From Solanum dulcamara (lineage: Eukaryota; Streptophyta; Magnoliopsida; Solanales; Solanaceae), in assembly GCF_947179165.1 (NCBI RefSeq), contig NC_077243.1:37460001-37524000 (forward strand): a stretch of DNA of 64,000 nt, given 5' to 3'. Positions 46,455 through 57,772 of this stretch are shown here, one piece after another. The position numbers were made by a program, and so were the translations under genes. The notes under the pieces are model-generated. The model searched no databases. It was not told the origin of the DNA and saw only the letters and a program-made list of their open reading frames with translations. Position 1 is the first letter of the stretch, and each line of letters opens with the position of its first letter.

Positions 46455-46700
46455 ACTATGGTGCATTGACACTGAAACTCAATGTCTTACCCATATAAGG
46501 CGTGTTAGGTCATAATTATATAGGACTCGAACTCAATACCTTATCATCATGGTGCATCAAAATTCAAATTAATGTCTTACCCTCTAAGTGTGATAGAACT
46601 TGAATTTACCGTCTTAGCATCAAACATTTTTCATTAGGGTGCATCCATATTTTAACCGGATGTCTTACCCTTTTGGTGCGATAGGGCTTAAATCCACCAT
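46455..46700 (-). repeat. Imperfect triplicate in the copia leader
   Basis: Three diverged units built around GGTGCAT...TGTCTTACCC...GTGygATAGG (about 46,462, 46,551 and 46,638 on the plus strand). Confidence 0.6.
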
Positions 46701-47213
46701 TTTATTACCCTCAACCAATGGTATAATAGAACGAAGCACAACACAACTCACCCTTTCAGACTTTCAAAATATTTAAATAAAATTCAGAAAATATAATCAC
46801 TTCTATGAACTAATGACTTCGACAATATAAGTAATTGCAATAATAAAAAAATATGAAATTTACCCTCGAGATTAGCGTAATAAAAATAATACTCAAACTC
46901 ATGCTACCAAAACTTTATACCTTCTTCCATTTAAGAAATTTTGTGGAGTAGAGAATATTCAACCAGTATAGGTATATTCCTTTGGTTCCTGATCAGTGTT
47001 AGTGATCGAACACTATTGTATTGTCGAGTATCGATTGAAACTTATTTCTAAATCATAAAAAAGATTCTTGAAAAATACATTATGCATAAAATATTTTTGA
47101 TTGCAGTAATTATCATTTTCCTTTTTCAATTCTCATAACGAGATCAACCGGAACATGAGTTGAAGAAAAACTAAAACTCAATCTGAGTTAGATAGAATCT
47201 CGTGTTGATAACG

Positions 47214-47498
47214 TGTTGTAAAATTAAGATCAGAACAATATAAGTATAAAGAGAAAAAGACAAGAAATATAGATGAAGGGGAGAACTTTTCTTCTATTCG
47301 AGTGTCACTTACAATGGTAAATGATATTTCTATTTATAGGTTGAGATATCATCCCAAAGGTCACCATATTAAATGCCCAAATTAGTAGATACATTGGAAT
47401 TTAAAAATATTTATGTCACCTTGGAATTATACATTCATGAATTTGCTAGTTCATGAATAAATCAAATGGACAATCCACTATTCAATGTATTTATAACA
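47214..47498 (-). repeat. Copia 5' LTR, 285 bp
   Basis: Minus strand starts TGTTATAAATACATTGAA and ends TTAATTTTACAACA; same length as the LTR at 23,107-23,391. Confidence 0.88.
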
Positions 47499-48014
47499 AA
47501 TATTTTATTTATCTTCTTTGTCCTTTTTTTTAGTTAAAGGTTAATTAACTTCCTTTTGGTCTTCCCTCATTATTCTTTATTTACTAAATACTTTAACACA
47601 TATCTACCGTTTCAAACTTTATCACTTATCCTATAATTTTTTTTATAAAAGTATATATTAATTTGATGATGTGACACTTGTCTAATGCCACTATTGTTAT
47701 TTATTTTTGTGATTATTTTTTTCTAATCTTTTTCTCTTATATTTTCCTTCAAATATTTGCTGAAAATTTAAACTAATTCTATCAATAAATTTATAATTTT
47801 CCACATTCATTGTTCAATTAGAAGAGAGAGAAATGTGAGGTGACACATCTCAAAATCTAGTATTTCAAAAAATATTTCTCATTTATTTGCATTCGAATAT
47901 AGAATTTAAAGAAAATTTACATGTTTAATAACTACATAAAAAATATTATATATAGGGAAAAAATTAAAGTATTAATTATGAGAAATTAAAATATAATTTT
48001 TATAACATTCTGCA
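47499..48014. other. AT-rich DNA with a repeat unit also found at 55,451
   Basis: No gene. Holds one copy of a 130-bp sequence (47,736-47,868) that recurs immediately beyond element C. Confidence 0.6.
47736..47868 (+). repeat. Repeat copy left of element C
   Basis: TTATATTTTCCTTCAAATAT... to ...CACATCTCAAAATCTAG, closely matching 55,451-55,577. Confidence 0.85.
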
Positions 48015-49935
48015 GATGGCTTTTAGAACTCGGTATGGTCACTTTGAATTCTTGGTTATGTCTTTTGGACTAACAAATGCTCCTGCAACTTTTATGGATT
48101 TGATGAACAGGGTATTCAAGCAGTATTTGGATTGTTCTTAATAATTTTCATTGATGATATTTTGGTCTATTCTCGTAGTGAAGAGGAGCATGCCGACTAT
48201 TTGAGAATTGTGTTGCAAGTCCTCAAGGACCATCAGTTATTCCCTAAGCTTAGCAAATGTGAGTTTTGGTTGAACTCAGTTACTTCTCTTGGCCATATTA
48301 TCTCTAGTGAAGATATTATGAGATATTATGATTGATCCTAAGAAGACCAAAGTGGTTAAGAATAGGCCTAGATCTTTGTCGCCTTTTGATATTCAGAGTT
48401 TTTTGAGCTTAGGTGGTTATTATAGACGGCTTGTGGAAGATTTCTCTACAATTGCATCGTCCTTGACTACTTTAGCTTAAAAGAATGTGAAATTTTAATG
48501 GTTCGAGGCATGTGAGAAAAGTTTCCAAGAGTTGAAAGATAGGCTTACCTCCCCTCCGGTGTTGACTTTACCGAAAGGTTTCAATAGGTTTGTTGTTTTT
48601 TGTGATGGCTCAAGGTTTGGACATGGTTGTGTGTTGATGCAAAATGGTAAAGTGATAGCCTATGGTCTAGAAAACTCAAGGTTCACGGAAAGAATTATTC
48701 GACTCATGACTTGGAGTTAGCGGCGGTCGTGTTTGCTTTAAAAATTTGAAGGCATTATCTTTATGGTGTCCATGTTGATGTTTTCACCAACCATAAGAGT
48801 TTTCAATATGTGTTCAACAAAAAGGATTTGAATCTTTAACAAAAGAGGTAGCTTGAGTTGTTGAAACACTATAATATGAATGTGTTGTACCATCAGGGTA
48901 AGGCTAATATGGTTGACGATGCTCTTAGTAAATTATCCATGAATAGTGTTGCTCATGTTGAGGATGCAAAGAAGGAGTCAGGTCATGATGTTCATAGATT
49001 AGCCCATTTAGATGTTCACTTGATTGACTCTAAGGATGGTGGTGTTGTCATTCAAAATGGTTCTGAGTCGTCTCTTGTGGCGGATGTTAAGACCAAGAAA
49101 GATAATGATCCTACTTTAGCTGAGTTGAAGAAATCAGTTGCTAAAAAAGTCATTGAGGCTTTATCCCAAGGGGGAGATGGGATATTGAGATATTAGGGCC
49201 CATTGTGTGTTCCCATGGGGATGGCCTGAGAGAAATGATTTTGTCCGAAGTTTGCAGTTTGCGATATTCCATTAACCTGGTATCCACCAAGATGTATCAT
49301 GATTTGAGAGAGTATATTGGTGGAATGGCATGAAATAGGAATAGCGAATTTTGTGCTAAATATCCTAATTATCAACAAGTGAAAATTGACCATCAAAAAT
49401 TGGGAGGTTTAGCTCATGATATTAAGATTCCTACTTGGTAGTAGGAAGATGTGAGCATGGACTTTAGTAGGAAGATGTGAGCATGGACTTTGTTACAGGT
49501 TTTCCTCATATTCGTATGCAATATGATTCTTTTTGGGTGGTTGTCGACCAAATGACTAAGTCATCACATTTCATTCTCGATAAGACTTTTTATATATTCA
49601 GTCGAGGACTATGCTAGACTTTATATTCGTAAATTGGTTAAGTTTCAGGGGGTTACATTGTCTATCATTTCAAATTGAGGTCCGCAGTTTACCTCTTAGT
49701 TTTGGAGGTCTTTCCAAAAAGGTCTTGGTACTTAAGTTAATCTAAGTACCGCTTTTCACTCTCAAACCGATGATCAAGCTAAAAGAACAATTCAAACCTT
49801 GAAAGACTTGTTGAGGATATGTGCTTTTGACTTCAAAGTAAATAGGGATGAGAACTTATCATCGATCGAGTTTGCTTACAATAATAACTATCATTCTAGT
49901 ATCCAAATGGCTCCTTTTGAACCTTTGTATGGTAG
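48015..49935 (+). pseudogene. Gypsy RT, RNase H and integrase (first part), element C
   Basis: RT: '[20 protein letters not shown]' and, after a frameshift near 48,140, the catalytic 'FIDDILVYS' at 48,147 with both aspartates. RNase H: 'GGYYRRLVEDFS' (about 48,410-48,445), then 'FVVFCDGSRFGHGCVLMQNG' with stops at about 48,478 and 48,496; 'YHQGKANMVDDALSKLS' (about 48,888-48,938). Integrase: all four zinc ligands are lost (both Cys read as Tyr near 49,363-49,375). In the core the first Asp survives (near 49,541), the second is Asn followed by a stop (near 49,673), and the Glu is Lys (near 49,780). Catalytically dead even apart from frameshifts. Confidence 0.85.
49441..49491 (+). repeat. 26-bp tandem duplication in integrase
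   Basis: GTAGGAAGATGTGAGCATGG plus six more bases occurs twice in a row; it shifts the reading frame just before the first catalytic Asp. Confidence 0.9.
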
Positions 49936-52630
49936 GACATTATCACGATCCAAGTCTAGGGCCTAGACGTGACACGACGAATGAGACACCCAGAGGTACC
50001 TCACCCAAGCCTCTTAGAATTCATTAAGCATTTCATTGGTAATGATAAACAAATCAAGCGAAAACATAAGGGATATAGGGACTAAAGGGCTTTAAAATAA
50101 TAAGAGTCAAAGACAATATAACATCCTTTACTATGTCCAACAATACCTTCTATATTAAGACTTGGCGGAGGCTAAGACATGTACCTAGCTCACCCTCAAG
50201 ATTAAGTCAAAAATACAAAACTTAATTTAAATGTCTAAACATAACATAAGGTAGATAAGATAGGAGTGTCGTTCCCGGAACATAGGAACTTACCAAAGTG
50301 GTAGCCTTCAACGCTCAACTTAGACACAGGGAGGAGAGTGTGGAGCAACGTCGGCCCCTACATAGTGATATCATGTAGGCAAAAGTATGCATTATTACTT
50401 TGAATGTACTAAGTATATGAGTGTGCTATGAAATGAAGAACAGAAGAGAGAGACATGTATAGGCAATATACATAAGTGAATGCATGCATGAGAAATCATT
50501 ATGTGAATCCTTAAAACATTCATTTTGTAGGGAAGCGACCATAACCGATATTTAAGACCATGTGATCTATTACATGAAATTCAACATATCCCCCTACGTT
50601 AGCACGGGGAGACTACTTGCCAGGTAGAACTCCGATCAATTTTAAACATTCTTTAACTTTAACTTTAATGGGTAATCATGAATCCACTAGCCAAAAATAG
50701 CCGATAAGGGCCCTTATGGTGGAACATAGTTAATGCAATATGAGACTTTACTTAAGGACCCCTTCGGTTGAGCCCCCATCTATATGCTATATTCGGTGCT
50801 AGGTCAAGTCCCAAGGAATAATATTTAAACATTAATATAACATAAGCATTATATAACTTTAACATTAAAACATCAATCGGTGGAATAGCTCATTAAAACC
50901 TTTCATTTGATTCAATGTGAGAATTGTCCTTTCATATTGATACCTTACTTTGGCTAACCTTCATCAATCAATCATTTCATAAAGACTCTCTTCCATAAGC
51001 ATTTACTTCATAACATTCATTTGGAGTCAAACTTCATTTCAACGTTTCTTTATCATAAGAAACTAGGTGGGTTCATTTCGTAAAAACCTTTTAATGCCTT
51101 TAAAGGATTCTTGCTTGCATGAGAGTAATGGAAATGCATAAAATACACATTCTTAAAGCAACCCACCACATATGTCTTAAAACTCTTTTCAAGCCTTCAT
51201 ATAGGCACATTAATAATATCATAACTTCATGAAATCAAGAGTCAATATCTATCAATAATACATGTAAATAAACTTTAAATATATCATAATCTATGCATTT
51301 AAAGTCATCATGTAAAAGCCAATAAGATTTTATCATTTTGAATTAAAATACTGGGTTGAAAAAATATTTGGACTCCATGGGTGAAAGGACCCATGTATGA
51401 AAACCCATATACCTTGAGGAGTTAACTCTTTAATGCAAAACTTGAAAAGAAATGGAGGCTTGATCTTCTTAGAGTGAAAACCTAAAATCTTTCTTGCAGA
51501 TTGAGGAAGAAAGCTTGAGAGGAAATTGAGAGGTTAGGGTTTGGGTCTTAGAATTTTGAGTGAGAGTAAATGAGTATGGGAAGGCTTTGGGTCATTTAAA
51601 TAGGTGAATTCATCCATCAAAACGACACTACTTTTTGTTAAAACACAAGGAAAAGACTAAAATACCCTTTTTAAAATTGGCTAAACTAGACTTCACGAGG
51701 ACCTTCACGGTCCGTTATGCCCACCATGGACCATAGTGGGGTCCCGTGATAAAAGACTCGGAAAAATATTTTGAAAAGTGTTGTAGAGAAATCTCTGAAC
51801 CTTCTTCACGAATGACATTTACGGATCATAATGAGGATTACAGAAGAGCACCATAGGTCGTGGTGCTTACCAGTGATCCCATGGCTTAAACTGGTTGAAA
51901 ACATGGTCTTCACGTATGGCCACTACAGACCATATTGCATTTCACGGAAGGCCACCATGGTTCGTGGTCCTATCCTGTCTGAGCAGCTCACTAAAATAGC
52001 CATAATGTTTTACTCCGAACTCCACATGAGGTAAACTTGGTGGCGTTGGAAAGAGAATTCAGAGAATTTTGATTTGGTAGGTTATAGGACACTTGAGTCT
52101 ATATATTCAAGGATATATGATCTCTTAAATTTGACCTATGTAGAATCTTACATCGAAACTCAATCGGTAAGGAAGCTTTCAACTTAACTTTGTGCTTAAG
52201 GATTCTTGTGACCTTAAAACATCTCCAAATATATTTTTACACTAAAGAATTAACCTTAAATCCTATAAGACAGAATGAATGGACCTCTGTATGGACCATT
52301 TTCATGATCTGTGAAAAGCTCCACGATCCATTGTGGTCATCCGTGACCCTTGCCTTGGGATATTTCCTGAGGATTTTGTGGAGGGGTAACCATGGAGGTC
52401 TTCATGGTCTGTGATTCTCATCACTGTCTGTGGTCCTTTGTCGTGGTCTTTTCCCTGCAAATCTGAACCTCTGAATCTCTACCACGGTTGCTCACCACGG
52501 TCCGTGGTTATCACCACGGCCCGTGATGGCTTCCGTGGTCAACCCCTGGTGTCGATTTCTGCAACTTTTTGAGATTTACTCCTTTGATCCTTGGTTTAGG
52601 ACTTGCCAAGTTATCGGGTCTTACAGAGAT
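49936..52630 (-). mobile_element. Solo LTR L4, 2,685 bp, with a near-perfect 5-bp target duplication
   Basis: LTR 49,941-52,625, minus orientation (starts TGTAAGACCCGATAAC at 52,625, ends TTGGATCGTGATA at 49,941). Flanked by GACAT (49,936-49,940) and GAGAT (52,626-52,630); removing it and one copy restores 'YGRRCKSP' of integrase. Carries a GC-rich block of CACGG/CCGTGGT words at 51,700-52,550, and on its downstream side CTATTTAAAT (about 51,594-51,603, minus) as a likely TATA box. Open frames at 51,831-52,034 and 52,190-52,414 fall in the block. Confidence 0.88.
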
Positions 52631-53235
52631 GTAAGTCTCCTATTGAGTGGTTTGAATTTTGTGAGGTCGCTTTGATAGGACCCGAATTTGTATTTGAAGC
52701 TATAGAGAGGTTAAACTCAACAAAGAGAGAGATTGAAGACCGCCCAAAGCTAGCAAAAGTCTTATGTTGATATGAGGAGAAAGAAACTTGAGTTTGAAGT
52801 TAATGATTGAGTTTATTTAAAAATTTCACCCATGAAGGATGTAATGCATTTTGGTAATAGAAAAGCTTATTCCCCAATATGTTAGCCCTTATGAGATAGT
52901 GCCATGTGTTGGTCAGGTAGCCTATAAATTAGATTTGCCTTTGGAATTAACATCGTTACATCTGGTGTTTCATGTATATTTATTGAAGAAATGCATTGGT
53001 GATCCTAAGCCCATTGTGCCTTTGGAGAGTGTGGTGTAAAGGAGAGTTTGTCCAATGATGAGGTTCCTATGGAGATTCTAGACCGGCTAGTGAGAATGTT
53101 GCGAAATAAGGAAGTTGCATCCGTTAAAGTTCTATAAAGGAACCAAGAAGTTGAAGGTTCTACGTGGGAAGCCGATGCCAATATGATGACACATTATCCT
53201 TATCTCTTTCCCTCTGTTTCAACCCAAGGTATCTA
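52631..53235 (+). pseudogene. Integrase C terminus and chromodomain-like tail of element C
   Basis: Continues 'RCKSPIEWFEFCEVALIGPE' directly after the solo LTR, then 'YVSPYEIVPCVGQVAYKLDL' (about 52,878-52,937), 'HLVFHVYLLKKCIGD', and a tail with 'EVEGSTWEADANM' (about 53,146-53,184). Stops near 52,768, 52,790, 53,037 and 53,136 and two frame changes. Confidence 0.8.
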
Positions 53236-53471
53236 GTTTCCTCATGATCTATCCTCCGAATTCTGATTTACAGCTCTTCTATGTTTTTTTATAAGTATGA
53301 ATGTTCATGAAATTGATTTTTGAGCTATGTTTTATGTTGGATCTGAAATTTTTATAGTTTATGCATATTAAAGTATCATTGCATTCATGTTGGATTGATA
53401 GTCCTTTTTCCAGATCCTTTCTATGCTAACTGAATTTTATTCAAGGATGAATGTCCCCAAGGGGGAGATAG

Positions 53472-55444
53472 TGTAAGATCCCAAAAGTTCGAAGGACGAG
53501 AATAATTTTTTTAAAAAGAGCTCATTTCGCTTAATGATTTGGCGGACCGTCAAACAGGTTTGGAAAGCTAAAGGGTGACCGCGTGAATGTTACAAAAAAT
53601 TTGGGTTTTGACCAATGTCTAGTCTGGAAGGACAATTAGGCGGACCGCCGATCCAGTCGGCGATCTCAACGGAGACCACCAAATGGACCAGAAACTTTGA
53701 CCTCAAGGATAGGCCAAGTCGGTGATGGAAGGTACCATTCGGTGAAATGCCAAATGGGTTCGGCGACTCGACCAACTACGTCGAATTGACTCGCCAGTTA
53801 TTTTTTTGAGTTACTTTATTCTTTTCCTACCCAATAAAACACTAAGCTACGCTGTTTTGGATTATTTTTGAAGGATCTATAATTACCCAAACCCTTTGAA
53901 TCCTTCTCATTCTCTATCAATCTATTACTATACAAAATCTTCTATCTATAATTCTCTCCCAATGTTATCTTCTTCTCCAAGTCAAGTTAGAGTTTCAAGA
54001 TCAAGTCCAAGCCTTCATTGCTAGATCTTGTTGTAGGCTTTGATTATCAAAGTATGTGGAAATTCATTCATAGAGTCCCAAGAATTTCTCTCTTCTTTTA
54101 TCGATTTCAATTCTTCGAATTCTAGGATTTTGATCAAATTGAATATGAGTCAACTCAATTATAATTTATTTCAATTTCAATAGTCTATTCATTCATGATT
54201 TGAGTTAAATTATATATTTTCAATAAGCTTTTCAATGGCCCATGCATTATACTATGAATTTCATATTTCAAGCTATGAATTTATGATCAAGGATTTATAT
54301 ATGATTTATGAAAGTTATATATTATGATTCAAGTATGATTTCAAGTATTAAATCATGAATTGTGAAAGATTTTCTCACAATATGCAAGTTATGATGATTT
54401 GGATGCTTAGAAAGATAAGTATCCACAAGTTTAAGCTATGATCATGATTTTCAAGGATCTATTTTTATGTTATATTTTCATGATATTGGATTGGTTGATT
54501 TATCTTTCCTAATGACTATGTTTTATGTATTCCGTTGGGATTAACTTAGCACCAAGCAAACTTTATGGGGAGGATCCACGAGGGAACCCTAGTAGCAACT
54601 ATTAGTTCCTAAATTATGTGCCGCCATAGATTTTGTCTTTATGGCTTAGCTAGTGGATCCACATATAGCTCATGATTATGTTATGTTTATGATACGGAGT
54701 CTACCTTGGCAAGTAGCCTCTATCTTCTAGGTGTGAGAGTTACATCGGATTTCATGTTATAGATCACATGGTCGTACATGTCGGTTAAAGTTAATATCCC
54801 ACATATGTATATGTTATGTTCTATAAGCTCTTATGAGAATGTTTAATGATACTTGACCACTTGTGTACGATTCTCAAATGCTTTCAAGTTTTACTCATGT
54901 TTTAAGATATTGATCATGCATCACATGTCCATATTGACTATGTCCTATTATCATTGTTCATGCATACTTCTCACATACTTAGTGCATTCCATGTACTAAC
55001 GCATACTTTTGCCTATATTGTATCATAATGCAGGGTTGGACGATCATCACCACACTCCACTCGTGGCTAGAAATTGAGCTTACTTCTCTTTTGTTGGTGA
55101 ATCCTCATGTTTCAAGGACAAGACATTTATATTTTCCTTTGTTCCTTATGACATTATTTCTTAAGTCGGTGAGCTAGGAACATGTCATATGCTACATCCA
55201 TAGTAGTATTAGAGGCATGTTAGATGTTAAGGAGTCTACGTTGTCTTCTTTCCATGTGAGTTTGGGTTTGATTCCTCTTATTCAAGACATCTACGTTTAG
55301 ACTTTTATTCCGTATTTATGATATTTCTTGTTATATCTTAATTACCTTATGAATGCTCATGAATGATATGCTAAGAGGCTTGGTTGGAGTCCTCCGGAAT
55401 TTCGATCTCCGTATCACACCTAGATTCTAGCTTGGGTCGAGACA
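53472..55444 (+). repeat. 3' LTR of element C (L5), 1,973 bp
   Basis: Starts TGTAAGATCCCAAAAGTTCG right after the polypurine tract and ends CTTGGGTCGAGACA. GC-rich block at 53,520-53,800 with GGCGGACCG and GTCGGCGA words. 'TACTAACGCATACTTTTGCC' near 54,995 parallels L4. Confidence 0.85.
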
Positions 55445-55450
55445 TTTTTT

Positions 55451-55577
55451 ATATATTTTCCTTCAAATATTTGCTGAAAATTTAAACTCACTCTATCAAT
55501 AAATTGATAAGTTTCCACATTCATTGTTCAATTAAAAGAGAGAGGAATGTGAGGTGGCACATCTCAAAATCTAGGAT
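55451..55577 (+). repeat. Repeat copy right of element C
   Basis: Starts 7 bp after the 3' LTR of element C and parallels 47,736-47,868 in the same orientation. Confidence 0.85.
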
Positions 55578-57269
55578 TTTAATAAATAATTTCTCAATAG
55601 TATATTTACAATTAAAAGTTAAAAAAAATTGTTAAAAACATTGACTACTTTAAAATTATATATTTCTGAAGAACATCAACCAATTTTTTTTTTAAAAAAT
55701 ATTTTTATATTTAAATTTAATAATTTAATAAAATTTTAATAACCGCAGACCAATTCACTAGTTACTGGTATAAATCAAAACCAAATTCAAAGACCATTAA
55801 AAAACCAATAAATGAAAGGAAACCTTCCACTAAAAAACACGACACTTAAAATAAATAATAAAAAAAAGTAACCTCCACAGGTTCGGGCACACAGAAAAGG
55901 TCGTTTGCGTATTGCAATCAACTACTGCATTCTCCGAGGAAATGATTTCGGCAAAAAATCTATTACAGGATAAGTTTGAAACAAAATAAATAAATAAATA
56001 TATATATATATATATACAGGATAAGTACCAAGAAATACAATAATCAGATGAGATGAAATAAATAAAATCTCTTCATATTTAATTAGAAATTTTAATTTTC
56101 AATCTTAAAATTAGAGAAATTTCTATTTTGTTATAGAGAATATTTTTCCCTGGATTCTAAAAGATGTGAATTTGAGTTAATAATAAAATTAGTTGATCCG
56201 ACTATTAGATGATTATAAGAAAAGAAAAAAAGGAAATATATTCTAGTAACGTATTCACCAGCAACCATAGAGCTTCAGTAGAACATCATTATCGTCTTTG
56301 AACAAATTTGGTAAGAATAAAAGTCACTTTTACCTACTGTATTTTGAAAAGTAAAACAAACAGACATTAATTATTTGTTAAGCCAAAAGAAGAAGAAAAA
56401 AATATAGGGTCCTACAATAAAATATTCTAGTCGAAAGATGACCCATAGTTTTTTTTCTTTTTTTAATAAGGGTGGGCTTTATGGTAGAATCATTTGCCCT
56501 GTAAAGTCAGAAACAATATCATCTCCCGCCGAATAAATCCAAAGCTTTCCTTATTTTGTTGGAGAAAAAACATTAATAGAAAAGCAAAATCTGATCTTTC
56601 ATTATGAAATAAGCCAACAAAATCAGGTAGATCAATGAATTCGAATAAAAATTTTGATCAAAAAATATATTATTTATATATAATTAAATTTATATTTTAT
56701 ATATATAAAATAAATATATTATATTTTCTATAACTTATTTATGTGTTGGCCTTTTCGAATTTTAAACTTTTGAAATGAAAATCTTGCTCCGCCATCGAAC
56801 AAAACCACATACCAGGTCAAGTATTCACCAAACTTTCCAGCGGTTTTCATCATCAGCATTAATGCGTCCAATTCTACTTTCAAACAAAATTTTATGCAAT
56901 ATGACCCTATCTTGATTTTTCCACTCTATTTGATTATTATAATCTTTTGGCTTCTCAGTGCATCGCTTTTCATTGTATTTGTTAAATTATTAATAAAATC
57001 AATATTATATATATGGTGAGTAAATTGGAAAATACCAACGGACAATTTCTATCATTAAAACTGTAAAAGATTCTCCCAATCCTATTTAACGATGATAGAT
57101 TATTAAACAGCCGTGTTAGTTTTTAGGGATTATTTAGCGACAGTTTAATGATGAAATTTATCACTAATTTTTACTTTTGTGTGATTATGTAATATTATGT
57201 CATTATAAATTATTTCTTTAAAATATTTGTTTTTTAAAAATTTAATCTTCATTTTGTTAATTATTTCAT
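55578..57269. other. Intergenic DNA upstream of the glycosyltransferase
   Basis: AT-rich, including small TA repeats near 55,996 and 56,697. No element or gene recognised. Confidence 0.6.
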
Positions 57270-57682
57270 TTCGCATAAAATAATAAATAAATTTTCTTAT
57301 AATTTACCACAAGCATTATTTAATAATCAACCATTTACCAAACACTGTATAAGGATATATATATATATATATATCAAATAATGTATGCATTTATTATATA
57401 TAGATTATTTTTCATAATTAATCCCATCAAACCAAATATTTATGTAGAATTTCACGTTTTGATCATTTTTCGCATGTCCTAGCTCCTAGCCAGCCAATCA
57501 CGTAGGATGTTTCTTTTAATTTTTTTAAAATTATTTTTGACTATTTCTCCTATTTTATTTCACCTTTTTTCTCTCTATTTCCTCCACAATTAGCATTTTA
57601 TTTTTCGGTGAATCGATAACTCAATAATAATTTATTTAATTACAATTAATCTACCTTTAGTTGACTAGGCTTTATTTCATTT

Positions 57683-57690
57683 AAATATAA
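57683..57690 (+). promoter_or_regulatory. Possible TATA box of the glycosyltransferase gene
   Basis: AAATATAA, 83 bp before the ATG, followed by a CT-rich leader (TTTTTTCTCTCTTGTTG). The duplicated copy lacks these bases (TTTGTCAATTTTG near 60,420). Confidence 0.4.
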
Positions 57691-57772
57691 TTGTGATTTC
57701 TCATTGTTTCAGTTGGCTAGGGGTGTCTATTTTTTCTCTCTTGTTGTGTTATTCCACTAAATTAAATTAAGA

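Larger units (their letters stand above)
45916..47498 (-). mobile_element. 5' end of a second Ty1/copia element (minus orientation)
   Basis: Right to left: 5' LTR (47,498-47,214), primer-site-like CGTTATCAACACGAG next to it, a leader with imperfect repeats (46,455-46,700), and a gag relic with a zinc-knuckle-like 'GMKVHWIRRC' (about 46,095-46,125). It stops where element B ends, so B may have inserted into it or deleted the rest. LTR matches the copia LTR at 23,107-23,391. Confidence 0.7.
48015..55444 (+). mobile_element. Ty3/gypsy element C, 5'-truncated, split by a solo LTR
   Basis: RT (from its catalytic half), RNase H, integrase, chromovirus-type C terminus, polypurine tract CCCCAAGGGGGAGATAG (53,455-53,471) and 3' LTR (53,472-55,444). 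No 5' LTR, gag or protease. A solo LTR at 49,941-52,625 interrupts integrase. Confidence 0.85.
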
